A DNA stretch of 64,000 nucleotides from Carposina sasakii. Taxonomy: Eukaryota; Arthropoda; Insecta; Lepidoptera; Carposinidae. The notes beneath the pieces were generated by a model. That model was not told the DNA's origin. It saw nothing but the letters and a program-made list of their open reading frames with translations, and searched no databases. The stretch covers positions 9,610,001 through 9,674,000 of the forward strand of contig CP053156.1 of NCBI GenBank assembly GCA_014607495.2. Reading direction: 5' to 3'. Of this stretch, positions 22,411 through 33,914 are shown piece by piece (the first letter of the stretch is position 1; each line of letters opens with the position of its first letter). The position numbers and the translations under genes were made by a program.

Positions 22411-24319
22411 TTAATACATAATTGAGCTAATCCGCACACTATCGGTCATCTCGCAAAATCTCATACACTCTGCACAAACACTCCTCCATCTATCAGCAAA
22501 CAAATCACACTCCGGTGCTGACGTCAGAAGCGCATTCAGCAGGGTCAGAGCACGAACTAATGGAGAGTTCCTATGCGACACCGTGCGCGCCTGAGGAGCA
22601 GCTAGGAGGTGACGGCTGCGGGGTCTGAGAGAGTATTTGGGCACATCAGGGACAGACAGTCTCACCAGCTGGGCCACAAGCTCAGGGATGTCGCAGGTGC
22701 CACGCAGGGCACGGCACGCGGTCGTCAATAAGGTGTAGTTACGCCTTGCCTCTAGGGAGTTCAAGCCCAGCATACCAAGTAAGAAGATTGTAGGGTATAG
22801 GAATGGATAGTACCCATACAATTTCTTATATAGGGATCTCAGAAATGCCTTCTGAATTCTCTCGAGAAGCAAAGCATAAGTACTCTCGTGGGGGTTCCAA
22901 ACGATTGCTGCTGCCTCAATTTTACTTCGCACTAGTGCCGTGTATAGTAATTTTATAGTACCAGAGTCGTGGAAGTCACGGGAGTTACGTATTACGAAAC
23001 CTAACCTACGGTAACAGTTGGCGGCGATGGAGGTTATGTGTTGGTGAAAATTTAGTCGGGAATCGAAAGCAACTCCAAGATCCACGACAGAGCTAACCCG
23101 GCTTAATAGTTCCGAACCTAACATATATTGGGCGAGCAGCGGCACTCGGGCACGGCTAAACGTCATAACGCAACATTTAGATGGGTTGAAGGCGAGTTTA
23201 TTGGCCACACTCCAATGGAAAAGCGAGTTGATGTCTTCCTGTAGGGTTACAGAGTCGGTGCTATTCTTCACCCCATATATCAGCTTAAGGTCATCCGCAT
23301 AAAGAAGGCATCTGGCGTTCTTTAGAGTGGAATCCAGATCATTAATCATAATGCCGAATAAAAGGGGGCCTAATATGGAACCCTGACTAACTCCAGACCT
23401 CGTGTGATAGGAATTAGACACAAAGCACCCGTGCCGTACAAATTGCTGCCTGTCACGTAGATAGTCAGCAAACAACCGCAAGAGTCTAGGTGAGAATCCT
23501 ATCCTGCATAACTTATTTAGCAATACGTCATTATCAACCCGGTCGAAAGCTTTTTTAAAATCAAAGTAAATTACATCTACCTGTATACCCTTATCCAAGT
23601 GCTCTGAGATGGAGTGGACCAGACTAAGTAGATTGGTTTCAACGGAGCGATTTGACCTAAAACCGTGTTGCGAATCACACAAGAACGGATTGATCTGGGC
23701 GGAAATCCGCCTTTGCAGTATGAATTCAAATACCTTCGCAAGTGCTGAGAGTATGGCAATGGGACGATAATTATCCACCCTGGTAGTATCATTCGTCTTA
23801 GGGATTGGTGTAACCCGTGTGATCTTCCATGTTTTGGATACAGACCAGTGGAAAGGGCCAGATTGAAAATATGACAAATTGGAAGCCTCAAAGTTTTTTT
23901 ACATCCCTTAAGAATATACGCAGGTAAGTTATCCGGTCCGGGGGAGCTTTGGGGTTTCAGTCGATCAATGCCCAAGTCCACGTCCTCGAGTGTAATGTAA
24001 TTGATATTTATGTAGTTGGATGATCGATCATGGTATCCAGCATCAATGGCATCATGGTCAAGGGAAGGGCTATCTGGGTGGAAAACGCTAGAAAAGTAAC
24101 TAGCAAATATGTGAGCTGCCTCACCGCCGACGTATTCCTTTCCGTCATGAGAGACACGGGACTCGAATCCGCCTTTGGATTTTAAACTGCCTACATGTCG
24201 CCAAAAAGCACGGGGATTGGACCTAACTTTGGTCTGAATATCGCGAATATAAGTATCATACGCAAGAGATATTTTATGTTTGACATTGGTCCTAATCCGA
24301 GCAAATTCCCGATACATAG
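22411..24319 (-). pseudogene. LINE ORF2, reverse transcriptase part, frameshifted
   Basis: Encodes the copying enzyme of the LINE. Upstream of the break: PQSSPGPDNLPAYILK (thumb-proximal motif 0/1 region). Downstream: NYRPIAILSALAKVFEFIL, IYFDFKKAFDRVDNDVLL (motif A), SGVSQGSILGPLLFGIMIND (motif B) and the catalytic YADD box at about 23290-23303. The C-terminus runs to the stop near 22411. A one-base indel in the TTTTGG run at about 23828-23838 shifts the frame between the two parts, and the 5' side is cut at 24319 by the Gypsy LTR, which separates it from the endonuclease at 31317. Two independent disabling events are therefore visible. Confidence 0.88.
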
Positions 24320-24557
24320 TGTTAGGTTTAAAAAAAAAGAATAATGTTGGTTTTTTTTGGTTGGGTAAAAAGAAAAAAAGTATGATGGAGGGTAGTCTTG
24401 CTGGGGCATCGGTCCGGGTCGTCGCGTCTCTCTTGTCTGGTGGCTTCGTTGCGACACATACGTACAAAAGATAAGTGTGAATTCATATTATAACGAATAT
24501 TAGAATAATAAAGGAGTTAACAACTATTCAGGTGGTATTTCTGGTGTGATTGCTACA
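24320..24557 (+). repeat. Gypsy 5' LTR
   Basis: 238 bp, TG...CA. Includes long A and T runs near its start and AATAATAAAGGAG near 24500 that could supply a polyadenylation signal in the 3' copy. No TATA box stands out. Sequence just after the LTR (AATCAGAAGTGG) is where a primer-binding site is expected, but I could not assign the tRNA. Confidence 0.93.
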
Positions 24558-24568
24558 AATCAGAAGTG

Positions 24569-25214
24569 GTAAGTACTTTCGCCGATAATAACTGTTATAT
24601 TGTTTCAAATACTTAACTTATTAATTACTTACCTACATACTAGTGATTAGTTACGAAATCATTGTCTAGTGATTGACAATAGGTTCTTTAGTTATTTACT
24701 TATTTAGGTTTGGCTTATGTAGGTAAAGTTAACAATATAATACCCATATTACTATGATAACCCAATAGATAATAATCATCTTTCACCTGCTGTCTTGACT
24801 ATAGTGCCGTTATCTTACTTAAGGGACAGTTGAGTTAAATAAACTGGTAGTTATCTTAATCAAAAGTGAATCTACAGTAAAATCCCTAAGTACCAGAAAT
24901 ATTTGGTTTTATAAAGCGATTTTGTTCGATTTAAACTAGGCCAGAGAACTGTTTATTTTCTTTTCATATGTTTACCATTCCAAGATACATTTTTGTTGTT
25001 AAATTCCTATTGATAGATATACCTACCTAACTATTTATGAGATATTGAATGTAGTGTAGGTACCCTCGAGTTTGGTTAAGTGAAATAAAATGCTTTATAG
25101 CATTGGCCCATATGATTTTTTTTTTGTGTGTGCAATAAAGTATTATTATTACCCGCACATAAAGGATAATTTTATATTATGTATATCTCAATAGTATATT
25201 TAAAAAAATTTCAG
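24569..25214 (+). other. Possible intron in the Gypsy leader
   Basis: A strong donor (GTG/GTAAGT, GT at 24569) lies just after the 5' LTR and an acceptor (AAAAAAATTTCAG, ending 25214) lies two bases before the gag ATG at 25217. The 646-nt span between has no reading frame and begins with AT-rich sequence. Splicing would bring the gag start close to the cap. Inferred from splice signals only. Confidence 0.4.
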
Positions 25215-25216
25215 AG

Positions 25217-28200
25217 ATGAAACGTGGCGAACATGAGGATAAATCCCGATCTGAACATGAGCCTGAATTCCGAGGGCGACGGGAGCTTGAAACGCCAGGA
25301 CGAAGGTTAAGCCAAAATGTTCGAGTTTTGAGTCGGGCCCGAAGTAGGAGTCGGCGGTCAAGTGGAAGTTATTCCCGTCGCGATAGTCGGAGCAAAAGTC
25401 GACGTGGTGACCAAAGACGCGTGAGTACTCAAATACGGGAACGGGAGAGAGAATTGGCGCTAGAACGAAAAAGGTTACAACAAATGGAGGATGACCTCCG
25501 TCATGATAAGAATCGACTACGCGAAACGAGAGAAGGATCTAGCAGTCAATCTAAGCGTCGGCGAACCGGTGAAGACCTAAATCGGCCCGCAAAGAGCTCC
25601 AGGCGTTCAGGTAGTCCTGTGTTTTCTGCCCAAGATGTTAGAGATATTTTGAATTCTGTCAAAACATCGGCCCTACCTGTGGCAGCCAGTAGCGCACACA
25701 CTCATACTGCCAATCATAAAAATATACTACCTGATTTTGACCCTACAGTAAAAGGCCAACGTGTTGATATATGGCTAAAAAAGGTGAATGAGTGCGCCAC
25801 TGTCTATGGTTGGGACGAAAAGACTACAATTCACTTTGCTTTACAAAAACTACAAGGACTGGCCAAAACGTGGTATGTTAGCCTAGAGTCAATATTATTT
25901 TCTTGGCCTGAATGGCAAATAAAGCTATCAAGTGCATTTCCGTTTGAAATGAATTATGGCCAGTCCTTGGAGGATATGTTACGGCGGAAAAGTAAATTCA
26001 ATGAACCGATTGAGATGTAATACTATCAAAAGTTGGCGTTGTTGACCCGGTGTGACATTTTCGGCAAACGAGCGGTTGAATGCATAATTCACGGGCTAAG
26101 TGATAAAACCATCAAAACGAGTGCTCTGGCGTTAAGATGCTCCGAGCCAGAACAGCTATTACAATTTTTAATAAGCAACAAGGAGAGCGTCATTGCTATG
26201 GATCGGTTCCATAATAGATTTAAGCCAGGTAGTGAGATTAATTCAGTAAATGGTAATAACAAATTTAGCAAAAACTCAAGCTCCACATCAGGCGATAATG
26301 TCACATTGTGCTTTAATTGCAAGGAGCCGGGTCATCCGTATCGATTGTGTCCAAAACCTCGGATAAAGTGTTCTCGATGTAACAGAGTAGGTCATAAGGT
26401 AGAAAATTGTTATTCTAAAACTGGCGAGCACAATGATAAAACACCCAATACACCAAAGACAATGTGCATTACAGCTTCAACTCCTAGTTCAAAATTTTAT
26501 AAGGACGTTATCGTAAATGGAACCTCGATGAAAGCTTTTGTTGACTTTGGTAGTGAAGTCTGTCTATTAGGTAAGTCCGAATTAGTCAATTTAGGTATAC
26601 AATGTGACAATGATAAGTCTGCCATAAAAGGATTTGGTAACGAAATAGTAAATTCATTGGGGAATGTCTGGATCGAGTTGACAATTGACGGGGTGAGTGC
26701 GCGCGTCGCTTGCAGAGTTATTGAAGATAAGTTTCTAGAATTCCCCTTATTGGTAGGTCAGACGTACACGGAGCAGCCACATGTACTTGTGTACAAAAAT
26801 TCTGAAACGTTACAATTTATAGATGGCAGCGCCAAATTTCCGTTTTCACAAACTGACATAGAAGGCGACACCAAGGTTAAAATTATATCGGCTGGTAATA
26901 TTGATCTATATGGTCCTGCGGTGCTTAGAGTTTATACGGACCCAAAAATAAATGAACATGTTTTAGTAAATACTAAGTTAATAGGGCAACCATTACATCA
27001 GTATATTGTTAACGGAGGAGTTTATGAAACTAATAATGGGTCCTTTGATATTCTTGTTACACCAGTCTCTTCAAATTCTAGATTTTACCAAGAGACGGTT
27101 ATTAGCCGTGCCACCAGGGTTTCGCTGGTAAATAAGCTTACTAATCTGGATAATAATTTTGATTCAGAATCGGGCGATGATAAAAATGATGTTAGCTATA
27201 AATCTTGTTATGACGCGATTAAAGAAGAAGACGTATCTATTGGAGAATCCATAACTATAGAACAGAAAGAGAGTTTATTGCAATTACTCAATCGTTATAA
27301 ACATTGTTTTGCGAAAAATCTAAAAGAGTTAGGATGCACTAACGTAATAAAAATGGAAATTGAGGTTAACAGCACTCGTCCAATAGTATATAGGCCATAT
27401 CGATTATCGTACAAAGAACGAGAGTTAGTTAGGGACATGATAGGCGAGATGCTGGATACTGGCATTATTAGGGAATCCACTTCTGAGTACGCTAGTCCCA
27501 TCATCCTGGTTTGTAAAAAGAACGGGCAGGTCAGGATGTGTGTGGACTACAGACTGCTCAATTCTGTAACGGTTAAAGAACGTTTCCCAATGCCGGTGAT
27601 AGATGATGAAATTGCCAGACTTTCTGGACAAAAGTACTTTGTAACGCTGGACTTGGCATCTGGATATTACCAGGTGCCAATATCGGAGGAATCTAAAGCG
27701 CTGACTGCGTTTGTCACCCCAGACGGCCAGTACGAGTTTAATCGTATGCCGTTTGGTTTGGCAAACGCACCCGCTGTTTTCCAGCGTATGATGGCGAAGG
27801 TACTTGGGTCTGCCAGGTACTCTGAGGCGACGGTGTATATCGATGACGTTTTGGTATATGGGCGCAATGTTGAAGAATGCTTGGAAAGATTAAAACACAT
27901 TTTGCATCTGCTTGAGACAGCTAATCTTACACTAAACTTGACTAAATGCGAGTTTTTAAAGAAACAAATTGATTATTTAGGGTATGAGGTTAGTGCCGTT
28001 GGTATTCGACCTGGAGACAAGAAGGTGCAGAGTGTGTTAGATTTTCCACGGCCTATCAATGTACACACCGTTCGACAATTTTTGGGTCTCGTGAGCTATT
28101 TTCGAAAATTTATTAGGAGCTTCGCAGACATAGCTCATCCCCTAACTAAGCTACTTAAAAAGGATTGCGCTTGGAATTGGAGTAGTGAGCAGGAAAAATC

Positions 28201-30010
28201 GTTTCAGACGCTAAAGGCTCAATTAGTTGATAGGCCGATATTAGCGATTTACGATCCTGCTGCTGAAACCGAGTTGCACACAGATGCTAGCAAATTTGGC
28301 ATAGGTGGCATTCTGTTTCAGCGTAAATCCGGAATTTACCCTTTTAAGCCAGTGGCATTCTATAGCCGACAAACTTCTCCAGAAGAACGGAATTTCCATG
28401 CATACGAGCTGGAGACGTTGGCTGTAGTTTGCTCTCTTAAAAAGTTTAGAGTATACCTAATGGGCCAGAATTTCAAGATAGTGACCGATTGCAGTGCATT
28501 GCGATCCACTTTCTCAAAACGCGACATAATACCACGGATTGCGCGATGGTGGCTCCTATTGCAGGAATTCCAGTGTTCTATTGACTATCGTCCAGGGTCC
28601 AAAATGGGGCATGTAGATGCACTATCCCGTAACCCTATATTTGAGAACTTGGATAGTCCGTCTTCCACGATGAATGTTGTCGATCACTATCCATCTGTAA
28701 TGACCATCACTGGGGATGACTGGCTCCACACCTTGCAACTGGGGGACAGCGAACTGAATAGGATAAGAGACATAATAACCTCCTATTTAGATTATGACGG
28801 ACTAAAACAATTAAGGGACAATTACATGATTAAGGATAATAAACTGTATAGACTCATTGACGGCGACAAATCTAAATTGCGTTGGGTAGTACCAAAAGGG
28901 GCAAGGTGGAAACTGTGTCAGATGAACCACGATGATATTGGCCACTTCGGTGTAGAGAAAACTTTGGAGCGCTTAAAAAAGACATATTGGTTTTCCAATA
29001 TGAAAAAGTTCGTAAAGAAATATGTCGAAGCGTGTGTTGAATGTGCGTATTCAAAGAAAAGCTGCACTAAAGAGGGCCAATTACATCCAATTACCAAAGT
29101 TGAGTTACCATTTCATACGGTTCATCTTGATCACCTTGGCCCATTCGTCCGCTCGAAAAGAGGGAACTCTTACCTTCTGGTAATTATTGACGCGTTTACC
29201 AAATTTATCTTTATCCGTGCGGTTCGGAATACAAAAACTGAGGTAGCTATCAGGGTTTTGGAAGATATCTTCTATACTTTTCGTGTTCCTGATAGAATAA
29301 TTAGTGATCGCGGTACTTGCTTCACGTCACACGCGTTTAGAAAATTTTGATTAGACAAAGGGATTAATCACGTGTTGAACGCTGTTGCAAGCCCGCGTTC
29401 GAATGGACAAGTCGAGCGGTACAACCGCACGATACTTGCTTCCTTGACTGCTCAGAATCTGAAACACGGGGAAAAAGATTGGGATGATAAGGTGGGCAAA
29501 ATTCAATGGGGGCTCAACAATACAACGCAAAAGACCACGGGGAGGACGCCTACTGAAATTATGTTTGGCACAGCTATGGAGAGTGAATTAAACCCTAGAA
29601 TGAACGAGGCTAGGCAGCAAGCAGAGGAAAATGGCTCAAGTATTGCGGAAATTAGGGAAGAAGTAAAAGACAAAATTGATCATGAACAACTAAAACAAAA
29701 GGAACATTATGATAAAGGTAGACGTCCATCCCGCGTCTATAGTGAGGGAGAGCTCGTTAAAATCACTAATGTTTGCTTTAAAAATGATGGGAAGAGTACA
29801 AAATTACTACCTCAGTATACGGGACCATATCGCGTTATATCAGTGCTAGGTAATGACCGGTATAGAATAGCGGCAATACCTGGTTTAAGTAATAAAAGAC
29901 ATAAGCGTAAAACTACTGTCGCTGCCGACCGTATGAAACCCTGGGTCCACATAGCCGCTTTGAGTATTAATGAAAATGTCTCAGATGTTGACAGCGACGA
30001 CAGTACCTAA
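25217..30010 (+). pseudogene. Gypsy gag-pol single frame with two in-frame stops
   Basis: One continuous frame, broken by TAA at 26018-26020 (in the capsid part) and TGA at 29348-29350 (in integrase). Gag opens with an Arg/Ser-rich stretch and a charged coiled coil, then capsid, then two CCHC knuckles (CFNCKEPGHPYRLC, CSRCNRVGHKVENC; 26309-26412). Protease shows VDFGSEV near 26540, with Phe where most families have Ser or Thr. Reverse transcriptase has LDLASGYYQVP and YIDD (27836-27847), then RNase H (HTDASKFGIGG, about 28275). Integrase has an HHCC finger (about 28920-29050) and the DDE triad: codons 29129, 29306 and 29414. A GPY-like tail (QYTGPYRVI) precedes the end at 30010. There is no frameshift between gag and pol. 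The two stops make this copy non-autonomous despite its youth. Confidence 0.93.
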
Positions 30011-30324
30011 TGAAAATGATTGAAATGGTTTTATTTTTATTAATATACTTACGACCTTATACTTGAATGATGTGCTATTAAAATTGATAAATTGATTCCA
30101 GTTGATAGAGAAAATTAATTACATACTATACTAGTTTTATAACAGATTTTTTTTTTTTGTTGTATTAGGTACTAACCTTAATTTGTTAATTTTGAATATA
30201 TAATAATAAAATTGTTATATTGCATATCAATAGGTGAGAAGTTGTTGTGGATTATGTATGATCAGATAATTTTTACAAACTAGTTATTGAAATTATTATG
30301 TGATTCATGAGACATGTGTGTGCA

Positions 30325-30782
30325 ACCATGTGATTGGTTACACAAATTTAGAACAACGAACGTGATTAATTCGTGAAGAATGTTCATGATATAATAATAA
30401 TACTTAGAATAAATGTTCTTGTTGAAAATGTTAGGTGACCATGTGATTGGTTTACCATAAAAGTTATAAAACCTGTAGAACACCTTATGAAAATAATTAT
30501 GTTTGTTTTAAATAATTGTGGAAGTGAGTGACCATGTGATTGGCTCGCTAACTTGTGCTAGTTCTTATTTGAATTACTGTGACCATGTGATTGGATCGCA
30601 GCTACAAAGATGGTTGACATGATGGTCAGTTGATGCTCGTTATTTGTATTCATACGTCTTGTTGTGACCATGTGATTGGATCGGAGCAAGACGGTGGTGA
30701 AAAAGAGGGTAATAGCTGACAATCTTGTTAGTTTAGATAAGCTTCTTATTTTTGGTATACCTTTATATGACCATGTGATTGG
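30325..30782 (+). promoter_or_regulatory. Six spaced copies of ACCATGTGATTGG in the Gypsy 3' untranslated part
   Basis: The 13-mer occurs at 30325, 30438, 30531, 30582, 30666 and 30770, always on the same strand, spaced 51-113 bp; most copies extend to GTGACCATGTGATTGGATCG. The sequence between copies is unrelated AT-rich DNA, so the motif itself is conserved within the array. It contains an E-box (CACATG on the other strand) joined to an inverted CCAAT box. A protein-binding or RNA role is an inference; the positional analogue is the cluster of insulator sites in the Drosophila gypsy element. Confidence 0.7.
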
Positions 30783-31074
30783 ATCACTTACTAGGATATA
30801 TTTTATGTTTTAGTCATTATATAAATTTTAGTAGCATGTAACAAATTTTCAGTCATACTTTATTGATATTTCGTATCTCTTTACATACATACATACATAT
30901 TGCGAATAATAAATATTTTGTCACGTACTAAATTATTGTAGAAGACGTCACTCAAGAGCTACGCCACGACTACAGACCGAGTGTTAGGTTTAAAATTATC
31001 TAGTGCACCTATTTGACCGTTAGATTTATTTCGATTTAGTGTATGAGGACATACACTAGATCAGGATGGACGAG

Positions 31075-31312
31075 TGTTAGGTTTAAAAAAAAAGAATAAT
31101 GTTGGTTTTTTTTGGTTGGGTAAAAAGAAAAAAAGTATGATGGAGGGTAGTCTTGCTGGGGCATCGGTCCGGGTCGTCGCGTCTCTCTTGTCTGGTGGCT
31201 TCGTTGCGACACATACGTACAAAAGATAAGTGTGAATTCATATTATAACGAATATTAGAATAATAAAGGAGTTAACAACTATTCAGGTGGTATTTCTGGT
31301 GTGATTGCTACA
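31075..31312 (+). repeat. Gypsy 3' LTR
   Basis: 238 bp, read as identical to the 5' LTR. It is preceded by a moderately purine-rich stretch (GATCAGGATGGACGAG) that may serve as the polypurine tract. Followed by the ATAG duplication. Confidence 0.93.
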
Positions 31313-31316
31313 ATAG

Positions 31317-32481
31317 TTTGGTCACGACTAGATTTCCACTGACGATGGATGATGGATTTCTGTTTCAGATCATTTATGAGATCTGCCGTAAACCATACGG
31401 GATATCGTCTGCTAGGTTTCTTATGCCGTAACTTCTTTGGTATACATTTATTGAAAATTGTATACATGATGTCATAAAATGTGTGAGTGGCAGTGTCGAC
31501 ATCTGGAGCTTGAAGAATGTCATGCCAAGATGCGCTAGAAACAAGCTCGAGCAAGGCTTCAAAGTTACCCTTAGAAAAGTTCCAATCATGCCGTTGGTTA
31601 ACGTTACTTGGGTCCACTAGACCAGGATAAGGTTGACGCGAATTCCTTTCAAGTAGAATGTCTATTTCCAGCGGTGGATGGTAAGCATCCCGTTTGGGAA
31701 CTAGTCCGCCACCGCTTATCTCGGACACTCTCAGAGCGCGAGTGCGTTCTGGCACCAGCACCACATCAAGCTTTCCCCCATACAAATTCAGGACTTCATT
31801 CGTCTCAGTCAAGCCACATACACTCAAGAAATAACAATAATAACTTAAAATACTAACAGGTGTATATGCGGGGTTTAAGTTCAAATCGCCAACTATAACC
31901 ACAACACCATTCAGAGCGTCAATCACAGACTCCACTTTCTGGAACCAACGCATGTACATCTCTTCTGGTGCTCGAGGATAAATGTAAACAACACAAATGT
32001 AGCATACAACGTTCTTCAGAGTAAAAGAAGCCCAAAGGTCCTCATCGGCAACAGTTTCCAGATCGCGACGTCGCGACAGAGAAATACCAGGTCTTGCAGC
32101 CAGAAGCACACCTCCGTGGATGATTCCCGTGCACCGATCTCTGCGTAACACACTCCAATCTCCGCAAACCAGTTCCGCATCCTCCACAGAGCTGGTCAAA
32201 AAGGATTCAGTCACCGCAACAACATCGCACTCAAGGGAAAGCAAACCGTGCCTGAAATGTTTGAGTTTAGTATTGAGCCCTCTAACGTTCTGATAAACAA
32301 CAGCAAGGGTTGGGCCAGATTTTGTGCAGTAATCAGATTTTGCCCGCACTGGAAGCTCTGTGGTCTGGGGATCTTCGAAAAAACCAGGCCTTGACTCTGG
32401 CATTGACGGGCCAGACACTTGCTGACATACATTTATCATAAGATTCAGCTGGAACACCGATCTTGAACGACTTATAGTCAC
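31317..32481 (-). pseudogene. LINE ORF2, apurinic-type endonuclease part
   Basis: Nicks target DNA to prime LINE insertion. On the minus strand it starts around 32481 and shows the endonuclease pattern: VVYQNVRGLNTKLKHF (the N-Gly strand near the start), VVAVTESFL (catalytic Glu), GGVLLAAR, VVIVGDLNLNP (GDLN box), and DAYHPPLEIDI (the His box near the end). The segment then runs into the linker and is cut by the Gypsy insertion at 31317, so it is separated from the reverse transcriptase by seven kilobases. It overlaps the end of the ORF1 frame. The frame is otherwise open for almost 1.2 kb, so decay before the Gypsy insertion was limited. Confidence 0.85.
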
Positions 32482-32774
32482 CCCTGGGTTTAAGCTCTTC
32501 TACAGTGCACAGTCCCTCAGGGCACAACTTTGTCAGGTAGGCCCTAACCTCGTCGGCTCCAGACAACATGTTCCAAAGGTGGAGGTGTTTTCGATGTTCG
32601 ACGGCTTTTAGGGACGTTATGTCTGGTCCTGCGGTACAACGAACGGAAGTAGATCGTCTGGTTTTTCTGCTTCGTACTTCCACCCAATTATCTTTAACAT
32701 CTGCCACACCATGCTTTACTGCCGGCGGTCTAGTTACCGACAAGGATTCCCCAGGAGATATGTCGATCAGTTGA
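32333..32774 (-). pseudogene. LINE ORF1, C-terminal part
   Basis: Minus-strand frame containing HLWNMLSGADEVRAYLTKLC, CTVEELKPRGDYKSFKIGVP and VWPVNARVKAWFFRRS, which looks like the RNA-binding C-terminal region of an ORF1 protein that coats LINE RNA. The 5' part of the element is absent: the LINE ends near 32776, so only about 135 residues remain. It overlaps the start of the endonuclease frame by about 150 nt in a different frame, a usual arrangement for two-ORF LINEs. No zinc knuckle is visible in this remnant. Confidence 0.6.
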
Positions 32775-32947
32775 AAAAGTTTTTTCTTTTTACCTACCTA
32801 GTTTCGTGTCAAAAGATAATCACTAATATTCGATAGACCTTATACTCGTATGTATACATCAGACAGACTAACACTAACATACAATATTATAGGTACCTGC
32901 TTACGCCATAAAGTTCACGCGCACGAAGTAAAATAATACTGAAATTA

Positions 32948-33062
32948 TCAACTTGTCACTGATCTATTACATCTGCCCCCGCTATGCTAAACGTCGCTGT
33001 GGGATCCCCTTCGTGATCTTGCTGCACTAGTTACCCCATTTTTGAGAACAAAGCCCGTATGT
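32948..33062 (+). repeat. Rep-B dispersed repeat
   Basis: Contains CAACTTGTCACTGATC, GCTATGCTAAACGTCGC and a CCCCATTTTTGAGAAC end. Related partial copies: 33350-33440, 37285-37345 (minus), 43690-43800, 56540-56640 (minus), 58950-58990 (minus). No coding capacity; type unknown. Confidence 0.55.
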
Positions 33063-33914
33063 ATGCACGAAAACTAGTAAATTATTTTCGCACACAACTT
33101 CTTACTTTCTTATTACACTATGTTTAATAATGTGCATGCATGGCACGTCTCTGATGCGCCGGGTGTACTGCACTCTGTGTCCCACTGTCATGCTAAGAAA
33201 ATGTTGGCAAACTATCTATAGACTGGTCCACTGATCCATATGGGTCCTGGAGACCCATTGTAAGGAAGAGTATTCTCTCACCTGTAGTCTTTTTAGCCCT
33301 TAATTTATTTAGAATAAGCTGCATTCCGTGCATGTCCTAGCAAGCTAGAGTTGGCAACTTGTTACTGCTATGCTAAACATGGCTGTAGGATTTCTTTTAT
33401 GATACTGCATTAGTGGCTACTGCATTTTGGGAATACAGCAAACAAGTATATATTTATCTCATTACATACATACATATTACATACTCATTACGTTAGTTGT
33501 ACACCTGTACAGTCATCAGTAATATGATGTAGGTATACATTGTTGTTGGATTTTGAAGGGCATAAGTACATTTGTGTATACATCTTATTGCTCATGACTG
33601 TACGTATACTTATTTGTAAAATCTCTGTGGATATAGAGGTATTCAGGTATTCTGCTACATTGTGAGTTCCATAGTAATTAGTAAGAGTTCATTAATATAC
33701 AGTGCGGATAACACAAAGAAATAACCCTAATTCCGTTGTACCGTGAAAGTAATTTTCATGCGGTGAATTACACTTAATTAATTCAGGTAATCTGGGATTA
33801 GGTTACTCATTGCTAGTTACCATGGCAACAGATAAACCTGAGTAACCTTACCTACATTATTTTGATGTGTCTGAGTTACATGTTACATGATGGTATGATA
33901 ATCCATACTCGTAC
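33063..33914. other. Non-coding stretch
   Basis: AT-rich, with a second partial Rep-B copy at about 33350-33440. Nothing else supported. Confidence 0.45.

Larger units (their letters stand above)
24320..31312 (+). mobile_element. Complete Gypsy (Ty3-like) LTR retrotransposon, 6,993 bp
   Basis: Two 238-bp LTRs that I read as identical enclose gag-pol. Both LTRs start TGTTAGGTTT and end GATTGCTACA (TG...CA). The target duplication is ATAG (24316-24319 and 31313-31316). Insertion is into the EN/RT junction region of a minus-strand LINE. Identical LTRs indicate a very recent insertion. No env-like frame follows pol; 30011-31074 is non-coding with a repeated motif. Integrase and protease style suggest a Mag-like lineage (inference). 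Confidence 0.93.
22219..32776 (-). mobile_element. Jockey-superfamily-like LINE, interrupted by Gypsy
   Basis: A minus-strand LINE of about 3.6 kb in two parts, 22219-24319 (3' part, reverse transcriptase) and 31317-32776 (5' part, ORF1 end and endonuclease). The 3' tail is a run of TAAA units on the minus strand (22219-22252). AAGTTTTTT occurs just outside both ends (22210-22218 and 32777-32785) and may be the target duplication, though its low complexity makes this weak. The 5' end is truncated within ORF1. The clade is inferred from the ORF order and protein style. Confidence 0.8.
21731..32840. mobile_element. TA-flanked DNA element, host of a LINE and a Gypsy
   Basis: The ends are inverted: 21731-21760 against 32811-32840, 27 of 30 bases matching (AGGTCTATC...ATTAGTGATTATCTTT). 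TA precedes the left end (21729-21730) and follows the right end (32841-32842), the duplication of Tc1/mariner-type elements. Without the inserted LINE the element is about 550 bp (21731-22218 and 32777-32840), a non-autonomous MITE with no transposase. Internal sequence includes GCCAGGGTTTTGG and CAACCCTGG and the hairpin at 22090-22190. Confidence 0.7.

Noticed and set aside
26089..29054. Minus-strand frames opposite gag-pol
   Set aside because: Antisense shadows of the long pol frame.
30325..30782. CRISPR-like array of short repeats and spacers
   Set aside because: Spacing varies from 51 to 113 bp, the repeat is only 13-20 bp, and it lies inside a eukaryotic retrotransposon.
30011..31074. 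Envelope-like gene after pol
   Set aside because: No frame of useful length on the plus strand; only the repeated motif is present.
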